Made by a program: the position numbers and the translations under genes. Below the pieces are notes generated by a model. The model searched no databases, was not told where the DNA came from, and worked only from the letters and a program-made list of their open reading frames with translations. Positions 22,238 through 29,755 of a stretch of DNA of 31,012 bases are shown one piece after another; position 1 is the first letter of the stretch; every line of letters starts with the position of its first letter. Source of the stretch: a virus. The stretch is taken from positions 1 through 31,012 of IMG/VR virus record IMGVR_UViG_3300046517_000245, one strand, 5' to 3'.

Positions 22238-22735
22238 CTAGTTAAGTAAGAATGTCGAAATCACAACAATATCTTCTTCTTCATCGGCTTCTGCAAGTAA
22301 TATACGCCGATTTTCCAACACCTGTTGAATTTCTGACTTCATCTCCCTCAAAACAGCGTTTATGATCCTGTCAGAGGAGATAGGTGGCAGATTCCTGACA
22401 GTGCGTTCCTCAATGACTCTAGTGGCTACAGTCTCGATCTTCGTATCGACCTTCTCTACGAGTTCTTCCTTGATTTCACGCGGAAGTATCCCGAATTCGA
22501 CCCGCTGTAGGTACTCTTTGGTCTTCCTTCTAGCTGCACGAGAAATAGGACTCTCGAAGTCTCCAAACCATCTATGGCGCTCGGCAGGGGTTAAAGCAGG
22601 CCCATAACGTACTGCTTGCCCTCCGGTATCAGGAGGAGGTGGAGGAGTGATATTCCCAAATTGCAGATACCCCATCGTCACCACCAGATTGAAGTTACCG
22701 TCTGGTTGATAGCCTTGGGTGATTACTGAACTCAT
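22238..22735 (-). CDS. Unknown structural-region protein with a proline hinge and helical body, 165 aa
   Basis: ATG 22735 overlaps the previous stop (ATGA). The N-terminus is strand-like with FNLVVTMGYLQFGNITPPPP, then a polyproline hinge. The rest is mainly charged helix (SRAARRKTKEYLQRVEFGIL, REIKEELVEKVDTKIETVAT, MKSEIQQVLENRRILLAEAD) and an acidic/hydrophobic tail (EEEDIVVISTFLLN). No family is recognised. It belongs to the four-gene block between portal and scaffold that has no P22 counterpart, so a head assembly or decoration role is possible. Confidence 0.65.
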   Translation of the reverse strand: MSSVITQGYQPDGNFNLVVTMGYLQFGNITPPPPPDTGGQAVRYGPALTPAERHRWFGDFESPISRAARRKTKEYLQRVEFGILPREIKEELVEKVDTKIETVATRVIEERTVRNLPPISSDRIINAVLREMKSEIQQVLENRRILLAEADEEEDIVVISTFLLN

Positions 22736-24258
22736 GCGATCCTGCTAATGGCTGAAGGAGTCGTAGAGTCGTACTGATATTGAACTGTGATTGCTGTATG
22801 ACTCGTCACCGAATTTAGAGTCCTGGACGTGCCGGAATTGACCATATCAGTGACGTTAGCCAGAACTTCATACATCAATTGAGTGACCGTCCCGGCTGCG
22901 CTAGAAGACCTGTAGGCTTCTGAAACCACCGTAGTATTGATAACGTCCATGATCGAAGCGCGCTCAGCAGCCGTAAGACTGTAGGCTGTCTTGTCTGCGT
23001 TCGTCGTTACTCCATAACCACCCTTATCTGAATTGGTAGTAACCCCATACCCGCCTTTGTCGATCTTCTGGGTGGATACGTTGATAATTCCCGCCCCTGA
23101 AGTAACAATTGGTACTCCATAGACAGAAATAATATCCCCTGCCCCAGCAGCTAGAGTCTGGGTGGAGACATTCAAAATCCCCGCCCCGGAGGTCACTACA
23201 GGCTGATTGAGGACGTTTATCAGATTGACATCAAAGACACCCGCTGCACTGGTGACAATCGGAGACCCCCAAACAGTCTGAATATCCGATCCCGCTGCTG
23301 CTAGAGTTTGGGTACTTACGGTAAGAATCCCAGAACCGCTTGTAACAGCCGACTTATTCCAAATGTTGACGAGATTAACATCTACTATCCCGCTAGAGGT
23401 CGCAACAACAGTAGAGTTAGCCCAGCTTGATACATTGACCTTGAAGTTCATCAACTGAGTGCTTACATTCAAAGTCCCGGATGCTGAAGTCACCGCAGAC
23501 TTGTTCCAGATATTCACTAGATTCACATCCACGATTCCACTTGAAGTGGCTGCGACCGTCGAATTAGCCCAAGAGGTCACATTGACGTTGTAAGTAAGGG
23601 CTTGGGTAGATACCACAATCCCGACAAGACTTTGAGTCGAGACTGTAAGAATCCCGGAAGCACTGGTGACTGCTGATTTGTTCCAGATATTGACTAGGTT
23701 TACATCGACAATCCCTGAAGATGTAGCCGCTACAGTGCTATTAGCCCAAGAGGTGACATTCACCTGATAGGTTAGAGCTTGAGTGCTTACACTCAATATC
23801 CCAGACCCAGTAGTTACTGCGTTCTGACCTTGAATCTGGACTACATTCGTAGGCGAGGTGCTTGTATGCGCTAGGAAGACCTTGGAGCTTGAGAACTGTT
23901 GAGGATTGTCTCTAACGAGTTCAATCTCTACCGGGAGAGGAACCATATTAGGAGCATTGTAAAAATGAATCCCAACACAGTCCCCAATGGCAAATACTCC
24001 ATCTGGAGTCCCGAATGAATACCAACCCAAAGCTTGAGAACTTGAGACTTGAGTCCAAGCACTGGTAGAATAAGTCCCAGTCGTCCCTGCGGTCGAAGCC
24101 GTTCCTGTAGAGACTGATGCTTGTGAGTTATGAAACCATGTATAAGCTACGTTAGAACCTACAACATTAGCCAACCCCGCCCCAGTAGAAACGGAGGCAT
24201 CCTGCACGAAAAGCAGCAGGATTTGCGAGGTCTGACCTATGGCTCGTTGGAGTTTCAA
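22732..24258 (-). CDS. Repeat-rich virion protein, probable head decoration, 508 aa
   Basis: Starts at TTG 24258 in a TTGA overlap; no ATG is available before residue 105. Residues 1-140 form a beta-rich module with WFHNSQASVS, YSTSAWTQVSSSQALGWYSF and EIELVRDNPQ, the last shared in style with many virion proteins. Residues 161-317 hold three repeats whose core is SGIVDVNLVNIWNKSAVTS, followed by weaker repeats to about 397. DKGGYGVTTN occurs twice with a third variant (401-431). The C-terminal domain AYSLTAAERASIMDVINTTV, AYRSSSAAGTVTQLMYEVL and TTPSAISRIA matches a C-terminus I recall from phage virion proteins. Ser/Thr content is very high. Surface exposure is likely; a fibre or decoration role is inferred. 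Confidence 0.7.
   Translation of the reverse strand: MKLQRAIGQTSQILLLFVQDASVSTGAGLANVVGSNVAYTWFHNSQASVSTGTASTAGTTGTYSTSAWTQVSSSQALGWYSFGTPDGVFAIGDCVGIHFYNAPNMVPLPVEIELVRDNPQQFSSSKVFLAHTSTSPTNVVQIQGQNAVTTGSGILSVSTQALTYQVNVTSWANSTVAATSSGIVDVNLVNIWNKSAVTSASGILTVSTQSLVGIVVSTQALTYNVNVTSWANSTVAATSSGIVDVNLVNIWNKSAVTSASGTLNVSTQLMNFKVNVSSWANSTVVATSSGIVDVNLVNIWNKSAVTSGSGILTVSTQTLAAAGSDIQTVWGSPIVTSAAGVFDVNLINVLNQPVVTSGAGILNVSTQTLAAGAGDIISVYGVPIVTSGAGIINVSTQKIDKGGYGVTTNSDKGGYGVTTNADKTAYSLTAAERASIMDVINTTVVSEAYRSSSAAGTVTQLMYEVLANVTDMVNSGTSRTLNSVTSHTAITVQYQYDSTTPSAISRIA
23308..23778 (-). repeat. Three tandem coding repeats of 49-59 codons
   Basis: Residues 161-209, 220-268 and 269-317 of the 508-residue protein repeat the unit ending in VSTQ; the first pair is separated by a short duplicated SLVGIVVSTQ. 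Over SGIVDVNLVNIWNKSAVTS the protein is the same in all copies apart from one Ser/Ala/Gly position nearby, yet most third codon bases differ (for Ile-Val: ATA GTA, ATC GTG, ATT GTC). The DNA copies are therefore diverged while the protein copies are not. Confidence 0.85.
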
Positions 24259-25319
24259 ATGTCGGTCTCGCAGTACATCTTAATCACCCCTATTGCTCCA
24301 GCATTTGCAGAGGTGTTCAAAGCACCAACTACTGCTACAGGCTTCATAAATGCTGTGCTATTAGGAAGATGATTCGCACAGGAGCTATTGATGATCGTAG
24401 ACCCTGTGTTTAACTCATCCAGTCTGTAGTAGATGACCGTGGTATTAGCAGGAGCATAGATATATGCGTCATATCCATTACCACTTGCTAATCCTGTCTG
24501 TCCAGAAATCGCTTCAGTCGTTCCAGACCCTGTACTAGCATGGTAGAAGCCCCAAGTCGTTACGGTGTCAATGAAACTGAAGCCTGCGGTATTTAGTAAT
24601 GCGGTATTTGAAGTTACGACCGCAGAAGAACCGGCAGCAGTCACCCCTACTAGATATCTTGTACTCGTAGCGAACGTGTCCACTCCAAATCTACAGAAAA
24701 AGAACCAGCCTCCATATCCTGAAGTAGACCCTTGGAAGAATTCATTCCTATCAAGACCCATCCCCGCTACACCATTGGCTGTATTGCTAGCGGTCTTATA
24801 GACAGCGCGTTTCTTCGTGGTATAAGCACTTCCCACCGTCCCGGAAGCAGAGGAGAAACTACCGATATTGAAACTATCCCCACCCAAAACTCTTCCAGGC
24901 GCTGAAGTAGTCGGATACCAAGCCGCTATGGAGTCGTCATACAAAGAAACTTGGAGCGGTCTTTCCAGTCCGGGCCAACTCATAAAAGCGGGTCGATTCA
25001 TCCCACCCATAATCGATCTGCCATAAAAAGCTACTGTACTAGCAGCAGTCGAAGCAGGTTGAGCAACTACGCTTTGAAACCATATCTGACTCGAAGACCC
25101 TGCAAGGTGTTGGACTTGGGTAGAGAAGTGATATTGAAGACTCGAAACGTCTGTCGAGACCTGACCTTGGTTGTTAAATAGAATCCCTTGACTGGAGGTA
25201 TTAGTCCCTACCATTGAAGATACGGTGACTGCCTGACTCGTACCTGCCTGATCTACGGCAAAGATATCCCCAGGAGTCGGCACTACTAACGCTAAAGCTG
25301 AATACTTTTGGTCAGCCAC
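24255..25319 (-). CDS. Virion structural protein of fibre type, 354 aa
   Basis: GTG 25319 overlaps the previous stop by 8 nt. The first 40 residues, DQKYSALALVVPTPGDIFAV and AGTSQAVTVSSMVG, match the short N-terminal attachment module seen on many phage fibre and decoration proteins. The remainder is Ser/Thr/Ala/Gly-rich and beta-rich with a probable jelly-roll (AFMSWPGLERPLQVSLYDDS, GYGGWFFFCRFGVDTFATST, WGFYHASTGSG). It ends in a strand with IKMYCETDI. It was not assigned to a named family. It sits in the portal-scaffold insertion block and may be a surface fibre or carbohydrate-binding protein. Confidence 0.65.
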   Translation of the reverse strand: MADQKYSALALVVPTPGDIFAVDQAGTSQAVTVSSMVGTNTSSQGILFNNQGQVSTDVSSLQYHFSTQVQHLAGSSSQIWFQSVVAQPASTAASTVAFYGRSIMGGMNRPAFMSWPGLERPLQVSLYDDSIAAWYPTTSAPGRVLGGDSFNIGSFSSASGTVGSAYTTKKRAVYKTASNTANGVAGMGLDRNEFFQGSTSGYGGWFFFCRFGVDTFATSTRYLVGVTAAGSSAVVTSNTALLNTAGFSFIDTVTTWGFYHASTGSGTTEAISGQTGLASGNGYDAYIYAPANTTVIYYRLDELNTGSTIINSSCANHLPNSTAFMKPVAVVGALNTSANAGAIGVIKMYCETDI

Positions 25320-26409
25320 TTAATCTGTCCTTGAAGAACCTTCTGCCCAAACCGTCTAAATCACCCCAATAGAACGGTGGAATAAATCCACTCGCAGCAG
25401 AGGTTGACCAACTCTCCATCAGATAAAGACCTGATCCGTCCTCTAGAGTGAACCTGCTTGAGGTATTTACTTCCTGAAGATAGTAAAGACCTCCATTGAA
25501 GTTCAGTCTTAAAATCCCCGCTCCAGAGTTAGTCGTCCCATTCGAATCCCACACACTTACCGTAAGGCTTCCGTTCTGGTCTGTTTGAAGTGTGGGATTG
25601 ATCGTTACAGAAGCATTCGTAGCCGAGGCTATGTTTGTACCATTTTCCTTCCACTGATAACTCAATACCGCACCAATTTGGGAGGAAGCAGACACACTGA
25701 AACTGGCTGAATTTCCTGAATCGACCGTCTTATCTGTAGGCCCTGAAAGAATTATCGGAGGGCCGCTAATGGTAAAAGCTAAAGCGATGGAATCCCAAGC
25801 CCCGGAGACTTGGGTCATATTCAAAGCCGTTCCTCCTGTCGAGGCGCTTAGAATATATCCGCTAGCTTGACCATCCCCGTCTATTACCCCCTGAGTCCAG
25901 GGACTGTTTACAGATGAAATCGAATTAGCAGGAGTAGCATGGCAATAAAGTAAATCTCCTGCGCTGTTGGAGCTAATGGTAGGAGTGTTAATCGTCCCGC
26001 CAGTAGTACCTGACCCTACAGCATCAGCAAAGAAAGAAATTGAGCCTGTTACATTGAAATCGTCAGCCTGAAGGATGGCGGCATGAACCGCACCACCTCC
26101 GGTATCCTGATAAGTTGCTTTAAGTGTCTTACTGGCGTTTGCTGGTGCGCTGAGTAAGTAAAAAACATAGTCAAACCCAGCAGAAGCGGCTTGAGTTGAA
26201 GAAGGAGACTTTGGGCTTAATGTATAAGCATTGCTATTGGAATCTACTACGGTAGGAGTTGATGGAGCCGTACCAGCACCATTAGCCCAAGTAAATCCAG
26301 CGACTACCAAATCCCCGAGCGTGGGGTTATTTGGCAGATTTATCGTTAAACTGGTCGAGTTGGCATTGTTGTTACTGCCAGTGGTCGCTTGGGAATGGGC
26401 AAAAGCCAC
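25312..26409 (-). CDS. Surface protein with an Ig-like domain, 365 aa
   Basis: GTG 26409 overlaps the portal stop (TAGTG). Residues 1-215 form a beta-sandwich-like domain (TSLTINLPNNPTLGDLVVAG, GFDYVFYLLSAPANASKTLK) rich in Asn/Ser/Thr. Residues ~217-305 are an Ig-like domain: ILSGPTDKTVDSGNSASFSV with the strand C tryptophan in LSYQWKENGTNI and the downstream TLQTDQNGSLTVSVWDSNG. A short C-terminal tail has YYLQEVNTSSRFTLEDGSGL and FFKDRLSG. Ig-like domains are common on phage capsid surfaces and are thought to give weak binding to host or mucus glycans. Its location directly after the portal gene supports a head-surface role. Confidence 0.7.
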   Translation of the reverse strand: MAFAHSQATTGSNNNANSTSLTINLPNNPTLGDLVVAGFTWANGAGTAPSTPTVVDSNSNAYTLSPKSPSSTQAASAGFDYVFYLLSAPANASKTLKATYQDTGGGAVHAAILQADDFNVTGSISFFADAVGSGTTGGTINTPTISSNSAGDLLYCHATPANSISSVNSPWTQGVIDGDGQASGYILSASTGGTALNMTQVSGAWDSIALAFTISGPPIILSGPTDKTVDSGNSASFSVSASSQIGAVLSYQWKENGTNIASATNASVTINPTLQTDQNGSLTVSVWDSNGTTNSGAGILRLNFNGGLYYLQEVNTSSRFTLEDGSGLYLMESWSTSAASGFIPPFYWGDLDGLGRRFFKDRLSG

Positions 26410-28730
26410 TAAGAACTCTCTACTTCATAAGTCTTATTACCTGTCTTGATCTTCAGTTTCTTGGGCTTGGCAGAAGCAGCAAGAGTGTCCTTGATCGTAT
26501 TCAAAGCCTCAATAGACTGCTTGTGTGTCTCAGTCATTGATTTAGCCATTTCACCTAATTGGCCTATATCGGACTGTCTTGCTTGTTGAGGCGCTTGAGC
26601 AGCCTGCTCTTTAGCCTTCTCTGCCTTGTCGTTTGCTTCTTTGACCTTCGCTCCCGCTTCGGCAAGAATGTTCTGGCGCGCGAACTCATTTTGCATGTCC
26701 TGGACCATCTTGGTTATCTGATCCATCGAACTACCAACCCCGGTCATTACCTTAGTTTCATAATCAGCCACGACTTTAGTCAGTTTGGCCTCAAAGTCCT
26801 TGTTGATCTTCTCGCGCTCTAAATCTCTGTCGCCTTGCTTGTCGCCAAGCATCGCAAGAGCCTGCTGATGCTCTTGACCCAGTTTCTGCAATTGCGCGTT
26901 GAGGGATTGGATAAGAGCTTTAGCCTGTGGCGGGAAGTCACTCGTATCCTTCTGGAGTAGATTAGGAGGAAGCTGAGATGCAAGTCGTTCAGCAATCTCC
27001 TCTGATCCAGGCCAATCCATGTTCTTGGCAATGAGATCGGCCACCATCGGGGCAGTGTTAGGAAGCACCTTGAGGAAATTAACCATGCTATCCGCAGCCT
27101 CGGCCCTTTTTGTAGCGAAACTAGGTCCGATTGTAACTGCCACTTCATATTCACCTACCTTTGGGTTGAACATCGAAACAGTCTTACCATTTTGATCTGA
27201 CTTCTGGTAAGAAGTAGTTTGTTGTGGATTTACTCTTACTTGTTCTTCTGATCCGTCTTCTCTGAGAATGGTGAGGACGCGCTCAGTGTCATATATCTTT
27301 GGGATGAGGTCGATAAGAATACGTCCCGTATGCCTGAGACTTCTAGAAAGGTTATCAACATAGTGGAAGTTTCCAAGATCACTCGTCCTCTTTAACTCGC
27401 GTATAGCTTTACCACTTTCATCAGCCATTCTCTCTTGTAGAGTGGCATCAAATCGAACTCCTGTAACCGCTTGCATGTCTTGTGCTGCTGCAAGCTTGGC
27501 ATTAACAACTCCTACCGGAGGGCCGGCGAACTGCTGTCGTTGAGGAGGAGGAGCAGGCTTCCCACCTACATTCACATTCTTGTAGAGCAGGTAAGGCATG
27601 GACTTCGTATTAGCTTCCTGCCAGCGTTTCTCTTGTCCTTCTACCTGACCTTCCTCCATGATCCACGGAGCTTTAGGAGCGAGAGCGAGTAATTCAGTCT
27701 CAGCCGTACACCAAAAGTTATACATTCTCTGCGGGTCTTTGGCGTCTCGTATGATTCCAGACAGATGGTTCTTTCCTTCTACGTCTACTTCATCTCCAAT
27801 GACTTTAACTACTGGAATCCACTTTCCCGCCCAATCGTGTTCTTCCAGGACTTGATGAGCCGTTATGGTATCCCAGCAAATCGACTGTATTTGGCACTCC
27901 CGTTTCTTTGTTATTAGACTCGGATTGGCTTTGATCTCAGCTTGTAAATCAGGAGTCAGCTCGTCTTCATATCCTACATGCCCGTTTTGTAAAGCTACTA
28001 GAGTCTTGTATTCGTACTCACAGTAGAAGTATTCAGCTATTCTTACGTGAGTCGAAGTAACCCAATATCTGTACTCATCCCCCATGCCTGATTCTTCCCA
28101 GTTCTCAGGTTTAGCCTTGGGGTAGAGGTCTTTGTATTCCTCTCTAGTAACTAGGTCGGAGATGAAGCACCACTTCGCGTCACTACCATCTGGTTGTTGG
28201 GAGTCCGGGTCGAGATATACACGGAAGGGGTTTCTAATCCGTTCTATCTTGATGACCTGATCGAAGGTATCCGAGTCTTCGTAATCCGTAAGGATTCTCC
28301 AATACCCCCAGCCATTAGAGACTGCGTTATCAAAAGCACTGTCATAAGCTACGTCTGCGTTAGAGACTCTCTCGATCTGCTTAATAAGTCCTTTGAGCAT
28401 CTTGGCTGTGTTGGGGTCGGACTTATCCCCCACAGGACTTACATTGATAGCGGGTCTGTTCTGTCTCTGATCGTTTGTAATCTGATGGACGAACGTCTTT
28501 ACTTTGTTGATCGTCAAACAAGGGCGCTTTTCAATGGTACGGGCTGACTTAATATCTGCAGGCCACTGTTCCCCTGACTTGAATCTCAAGTCGTCTACAG
28601 CTTCTTTACGGTTGAAGGCTTCGGCTGCTGCTGACCGATTGAATCGCTTAACAGCTTGGACTAAGAACTCAGCCTCAGTCTTGGGCTCTAGAACGTCAGG
28701 GGCTCGATCAGTGGTAGCAGGTTCAGCCAT
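26409..28730 (-). CDS. Portal protein, P22-like, 773 aa
   Basis: ATG 28730. The N-terminus has FLVQAVKRFNRSAAAEAFNR, DDLRFKSGEQWPADI and the portal stretch RPCLTINKVKTFVHQITNDQ followed by RQNRPAINVSPVGD, classic for the P22 gp1 group. The stem region has YDSAFDNAVSNGWGYWRILT, and the wing has RNPFRVYLDPDSQQ. The long C-terminal barrel-like part is Ala/Gln/Lys-rich coiled coil (AEAGAKVKEANDKAEKAKEQ, AAQAPQQARQSDIGQLG), as in P22's helical barrel. It forms the dodecameric DNA entry ring and binds terminase and gp4. Confidence 0.9.
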   Translation of the reverse strand: MAEPATTDRAPDVLEPKTEAEFLVQAVKRFNRSAAAEAFNRKEAVDDLRFKSGEQWPADIKSARTIEKRPCLTINKVKTFVHQITNDQRQNRPAINVSPVGDKSDPNTAKMLKGLIKQIERVSNADVAYDSAFDNAVSNGWGYWRILTDYEDSDTFDQVIKIERIRNPFRVYLDPDSQQPDGSDAKWCFISDLVTREEYKDLYPKAKPENWEESGMGDEYRYWVTSTHVRIAEYFYCEYEYKTLVALQNGHVGYEDELTPDLQAEIKANPSLITKKRECQIQSICWDTITAHQVLEEHDWAGKWIPVVKVIGDEVDVEGKNHLSGIIRDAKDPQRMYNFWCTAETELLALAPKAPWIMEEGQVEGQEKRWQEANTKSMPYLLYKNVNVGGKPAPPPQRQQFAGPPVGVVNAKLAAAQDMQAVTGVRFDATLQERMADESGKAIRELKRTSDLGNFHYVDNLSRSLRHTGRILIDLIPKIYDTERVLTILREDGSEEQVRVNPQQTTSYQKSDQNGKTVSMFNPKVGEYEVAVTIGPSFATKRAEAADSMVNFLKVLPNTAPMVADLIAKNMDWPGSEEIAERLASQLPPNLLQKDTSDFPPQAKALIQSLNAQLQKLGQEHQQALAMLGDKQGDRDLEREKINKDFEAKLTKVVADYETKVMTGVGSSMDQITKMVQDMQNEFARQNILAEAGAKVKEANDKAEKAKEQAAQAPQQARQSDIGQLGEMAKSMTETHKQSIEALNTIKDTLAASAKPKKLKIKTGNKTYEVESS

Positions 28731-28732
28731 TG

Positions 28733-29014
28733 CTATTTACCAAATGGGATGAATGTATCGCCATCCCAACGCCCAGGCTTACCATAAGGAGCATAGATTG
28801 ACTCAACTGAGAAAGTAGGATGATTGGGTTTCTTGAAAGTATCCGGCCAATGCCCATTGATCGGATCAGGAGTGAGTCCAGCCTTGAAAGCGCCTCTAAG
28901 GTCATAATCTGCGCCTGAGTCTCTAGGGGCATAAATCTGCTTCCATTTCAAGAAGGCCATTTCCTCAAAAGGATTCAATTGAGTATCAAACCTAAAAGAG
29001 TCAGGAGTAGGCAT
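28733..29014 (-). CDS. Small phage protein of the 'YDLRGA…KPNHPTFS' type, 93 aa
   Basis: ATG 29014, weak ribosome site. The sequence has FEEMAFLKWKQIYAPRDSGA, DYDLRGAFKAGLTPDPINGH, WPDTFKKPNHPTFSVESIYA and GRWDGDTFIPFGK. I recall this combination from uncharacterised proteins encoded near the portal or terminase of many phages, where it is nearly invariant. No catalytic motif is known for it. It lies 2 nt upstream of the portal gene and should be co-expressed in packaging-stage transcription. Confidence 0.75.
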   Translation of the reverse strand: MPTPDSFRFDTQLNPFEEMAFLKWKQIYAPRDSGADYDLRGAFKAGLTPDPINGHWPDTFKKPNHPTFSVESIYAPYGKPGRWDGDTFIPFGK

Positions 29015-29024
29015 GTTCAGCCAT

Positions 29025-29279
29025 TTATCGGTTAATCATGTATTGGGCCATTATCAATGCGTCCTGAGGGGTTCTGGCCCTTCCAGTCCTCAAGAGCAGA
29101 TCAGCAAGACCTTGAATGTTCTTAGGGATAGGAACTACCCCCTGAGAGCTTCTTTGTACTTGTTGTTGCGGTGCGGGATTAAGTGGTACACCCAAAGCTT
29201 GTAGATAAGCCTGATGCTCCTGCATCGACATAGGGTCTGAACCTATACTCGAAAGAGGTATTAGGTCAGGCATAAGCAT
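29025..29279 (-). CDS. Small unknown protein between terminase and portal, 84 aa
   Basis: ATG 29279 is preferred over the upstream in-frame ATG 29309, because the longer version lies inside the zinc-knuckle gene and AGAGA precedes 29279. The N-terminus is flexible (PDLIPLSSIGSDPMSMQEHQ), with a Gln/Pro-rich middle (PLNPAPQQQVQRSSQG) and a C-terminal helix (IQGLADLLLRTGRARTPQDA, ALIMAQYMINR). No family is recognised. It is probably a packaging- or head-related accessory by position only. Confidence 0.55.
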   Translation of the reverse strand: MLMPDLIPLSSIGSDPMSMQEHQAYLQALGVPLNPAPQQQVQRSSQGVVPIPKNIQGLADLLLRTGRARTPQDALIMAQYMINR

Positions 29280-29409
29280 GTTCTCTGAAACAGGCCGGAC
29301 ACAAGACACCTATCCGCTTCCAGAATCTCTGAATGCCGTGCCTCTTACAGAAGCCCCAATACTTCGGCAGGATCATCCTGGATTCGAATTCAAGCTGTTT
29401 AGTAGTCAA
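29266..29409 (-). CDS. Zinc-knuckle miniprotein in the late operon, 47 aa (or 36 aa)
   Basis: The frame opens with TTG 29409 in a TTGA overlap with the previous stop and has GAAGAG about 8 nt upstream; the alternative ATG 29376 gives 36 residues. It contains YWGFCKRHGIQRFWKRIG and then VLCPACFREHAYA, so C-K-R-H pairs with C-P-A-C as a likely zinc ribbon or CHCC knuckle. The ending TGA lies inside the start region of the next gene. A role as a DNA-packaging or host-interaction cofactor is only inference. Confidence 0.55.
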   Translation of the reverse strand: MTTKQLEFESRMILPKYWGFCKRHGIQRFWKRIGVLCPACFREHAYA

Positions 29410-29636
29410 TGGATAGTCTCTTCTAACGAGACTTCACAAGGATCAATACACGAGGCGAGACAATCTATGACCTTAGCCTTGAACTTATCCCGGTTCTCAC
29501 GAAATACACGAGCCGAGACCCTGGGGACTTCGGCGTAGTAACTACCTCGATCGACTGTGGCGGTAAATCTCACCCAGTCCTCATCGTGGTTGATGTCGTA
29601 ATACTCGAACTCAGCGAATCTAACCGTTACCTGCAT
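29406..29636 (-). CDS. Small unknown protein downstream of terminase, 76 aa
   Basis: ATG 29636 is preferred; it overlaps the end of the 42-residue ORF in another frame. A GTG at 29681 would give 91 residues. The product opens MQVTVRFAEFEYYDINHDED and continues with WVRFTATVDRGSYYAEVPRV. It has a helical middle (FRENRDKFKAKVIDCLASCI) and an end with PCEVSLEETIH. The short N-terminal strands plus an Arg/Lys-rich helix suggest a small alpha/beta fold. No recognised family. Confidence 0.6.
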   Translation of the reverse strand: MQVTVRFAEFEYYDINHDEDWVRFTATVDRGSYYAEVPRVSARVFRENRDKFKAKVIDCLASCIDPCEVSLEETIH

Positions 29637-29755
29637 GGCAAGACTCTGAAACGTCTTACAAAGGCGTACTGCTCTGCCCACTTCAAGATAAGAGGATCGG
29701 GCTTCAATTGACCCCGTTTCATGCGCTTTGCAAGACGTTCTGTAATGGTTCTCAT
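29627..29755 (-). CDS. Very small basic ORF coupled to terminase, 42 aa
   Basis: ATG 29755 overlaps the terminase stop (ATGA). The product is basic and helical: TITERLAKRMKRGQLKPDPL, then ILKWAEQYAFVRRFRVLPCR. It fills the space between terminase and the next gene, and its last bases overlap the next start. Its coupling and composition argue for a real gene; the short length and lack of known relatives argue for caution. Confidence 0.4.
   Translation of the reverse strand: MRTITERLAKRMKRGQLKPDPLILKWAEQYAFVRRFRVLPCR

Noticed and set aside
23308-23778. Tandem repeats as a CRISPR array or DNA regulatory repeat
   Set aside because: The units are long, coding and poorly conserved at DNA level; the conservation is in the protein.
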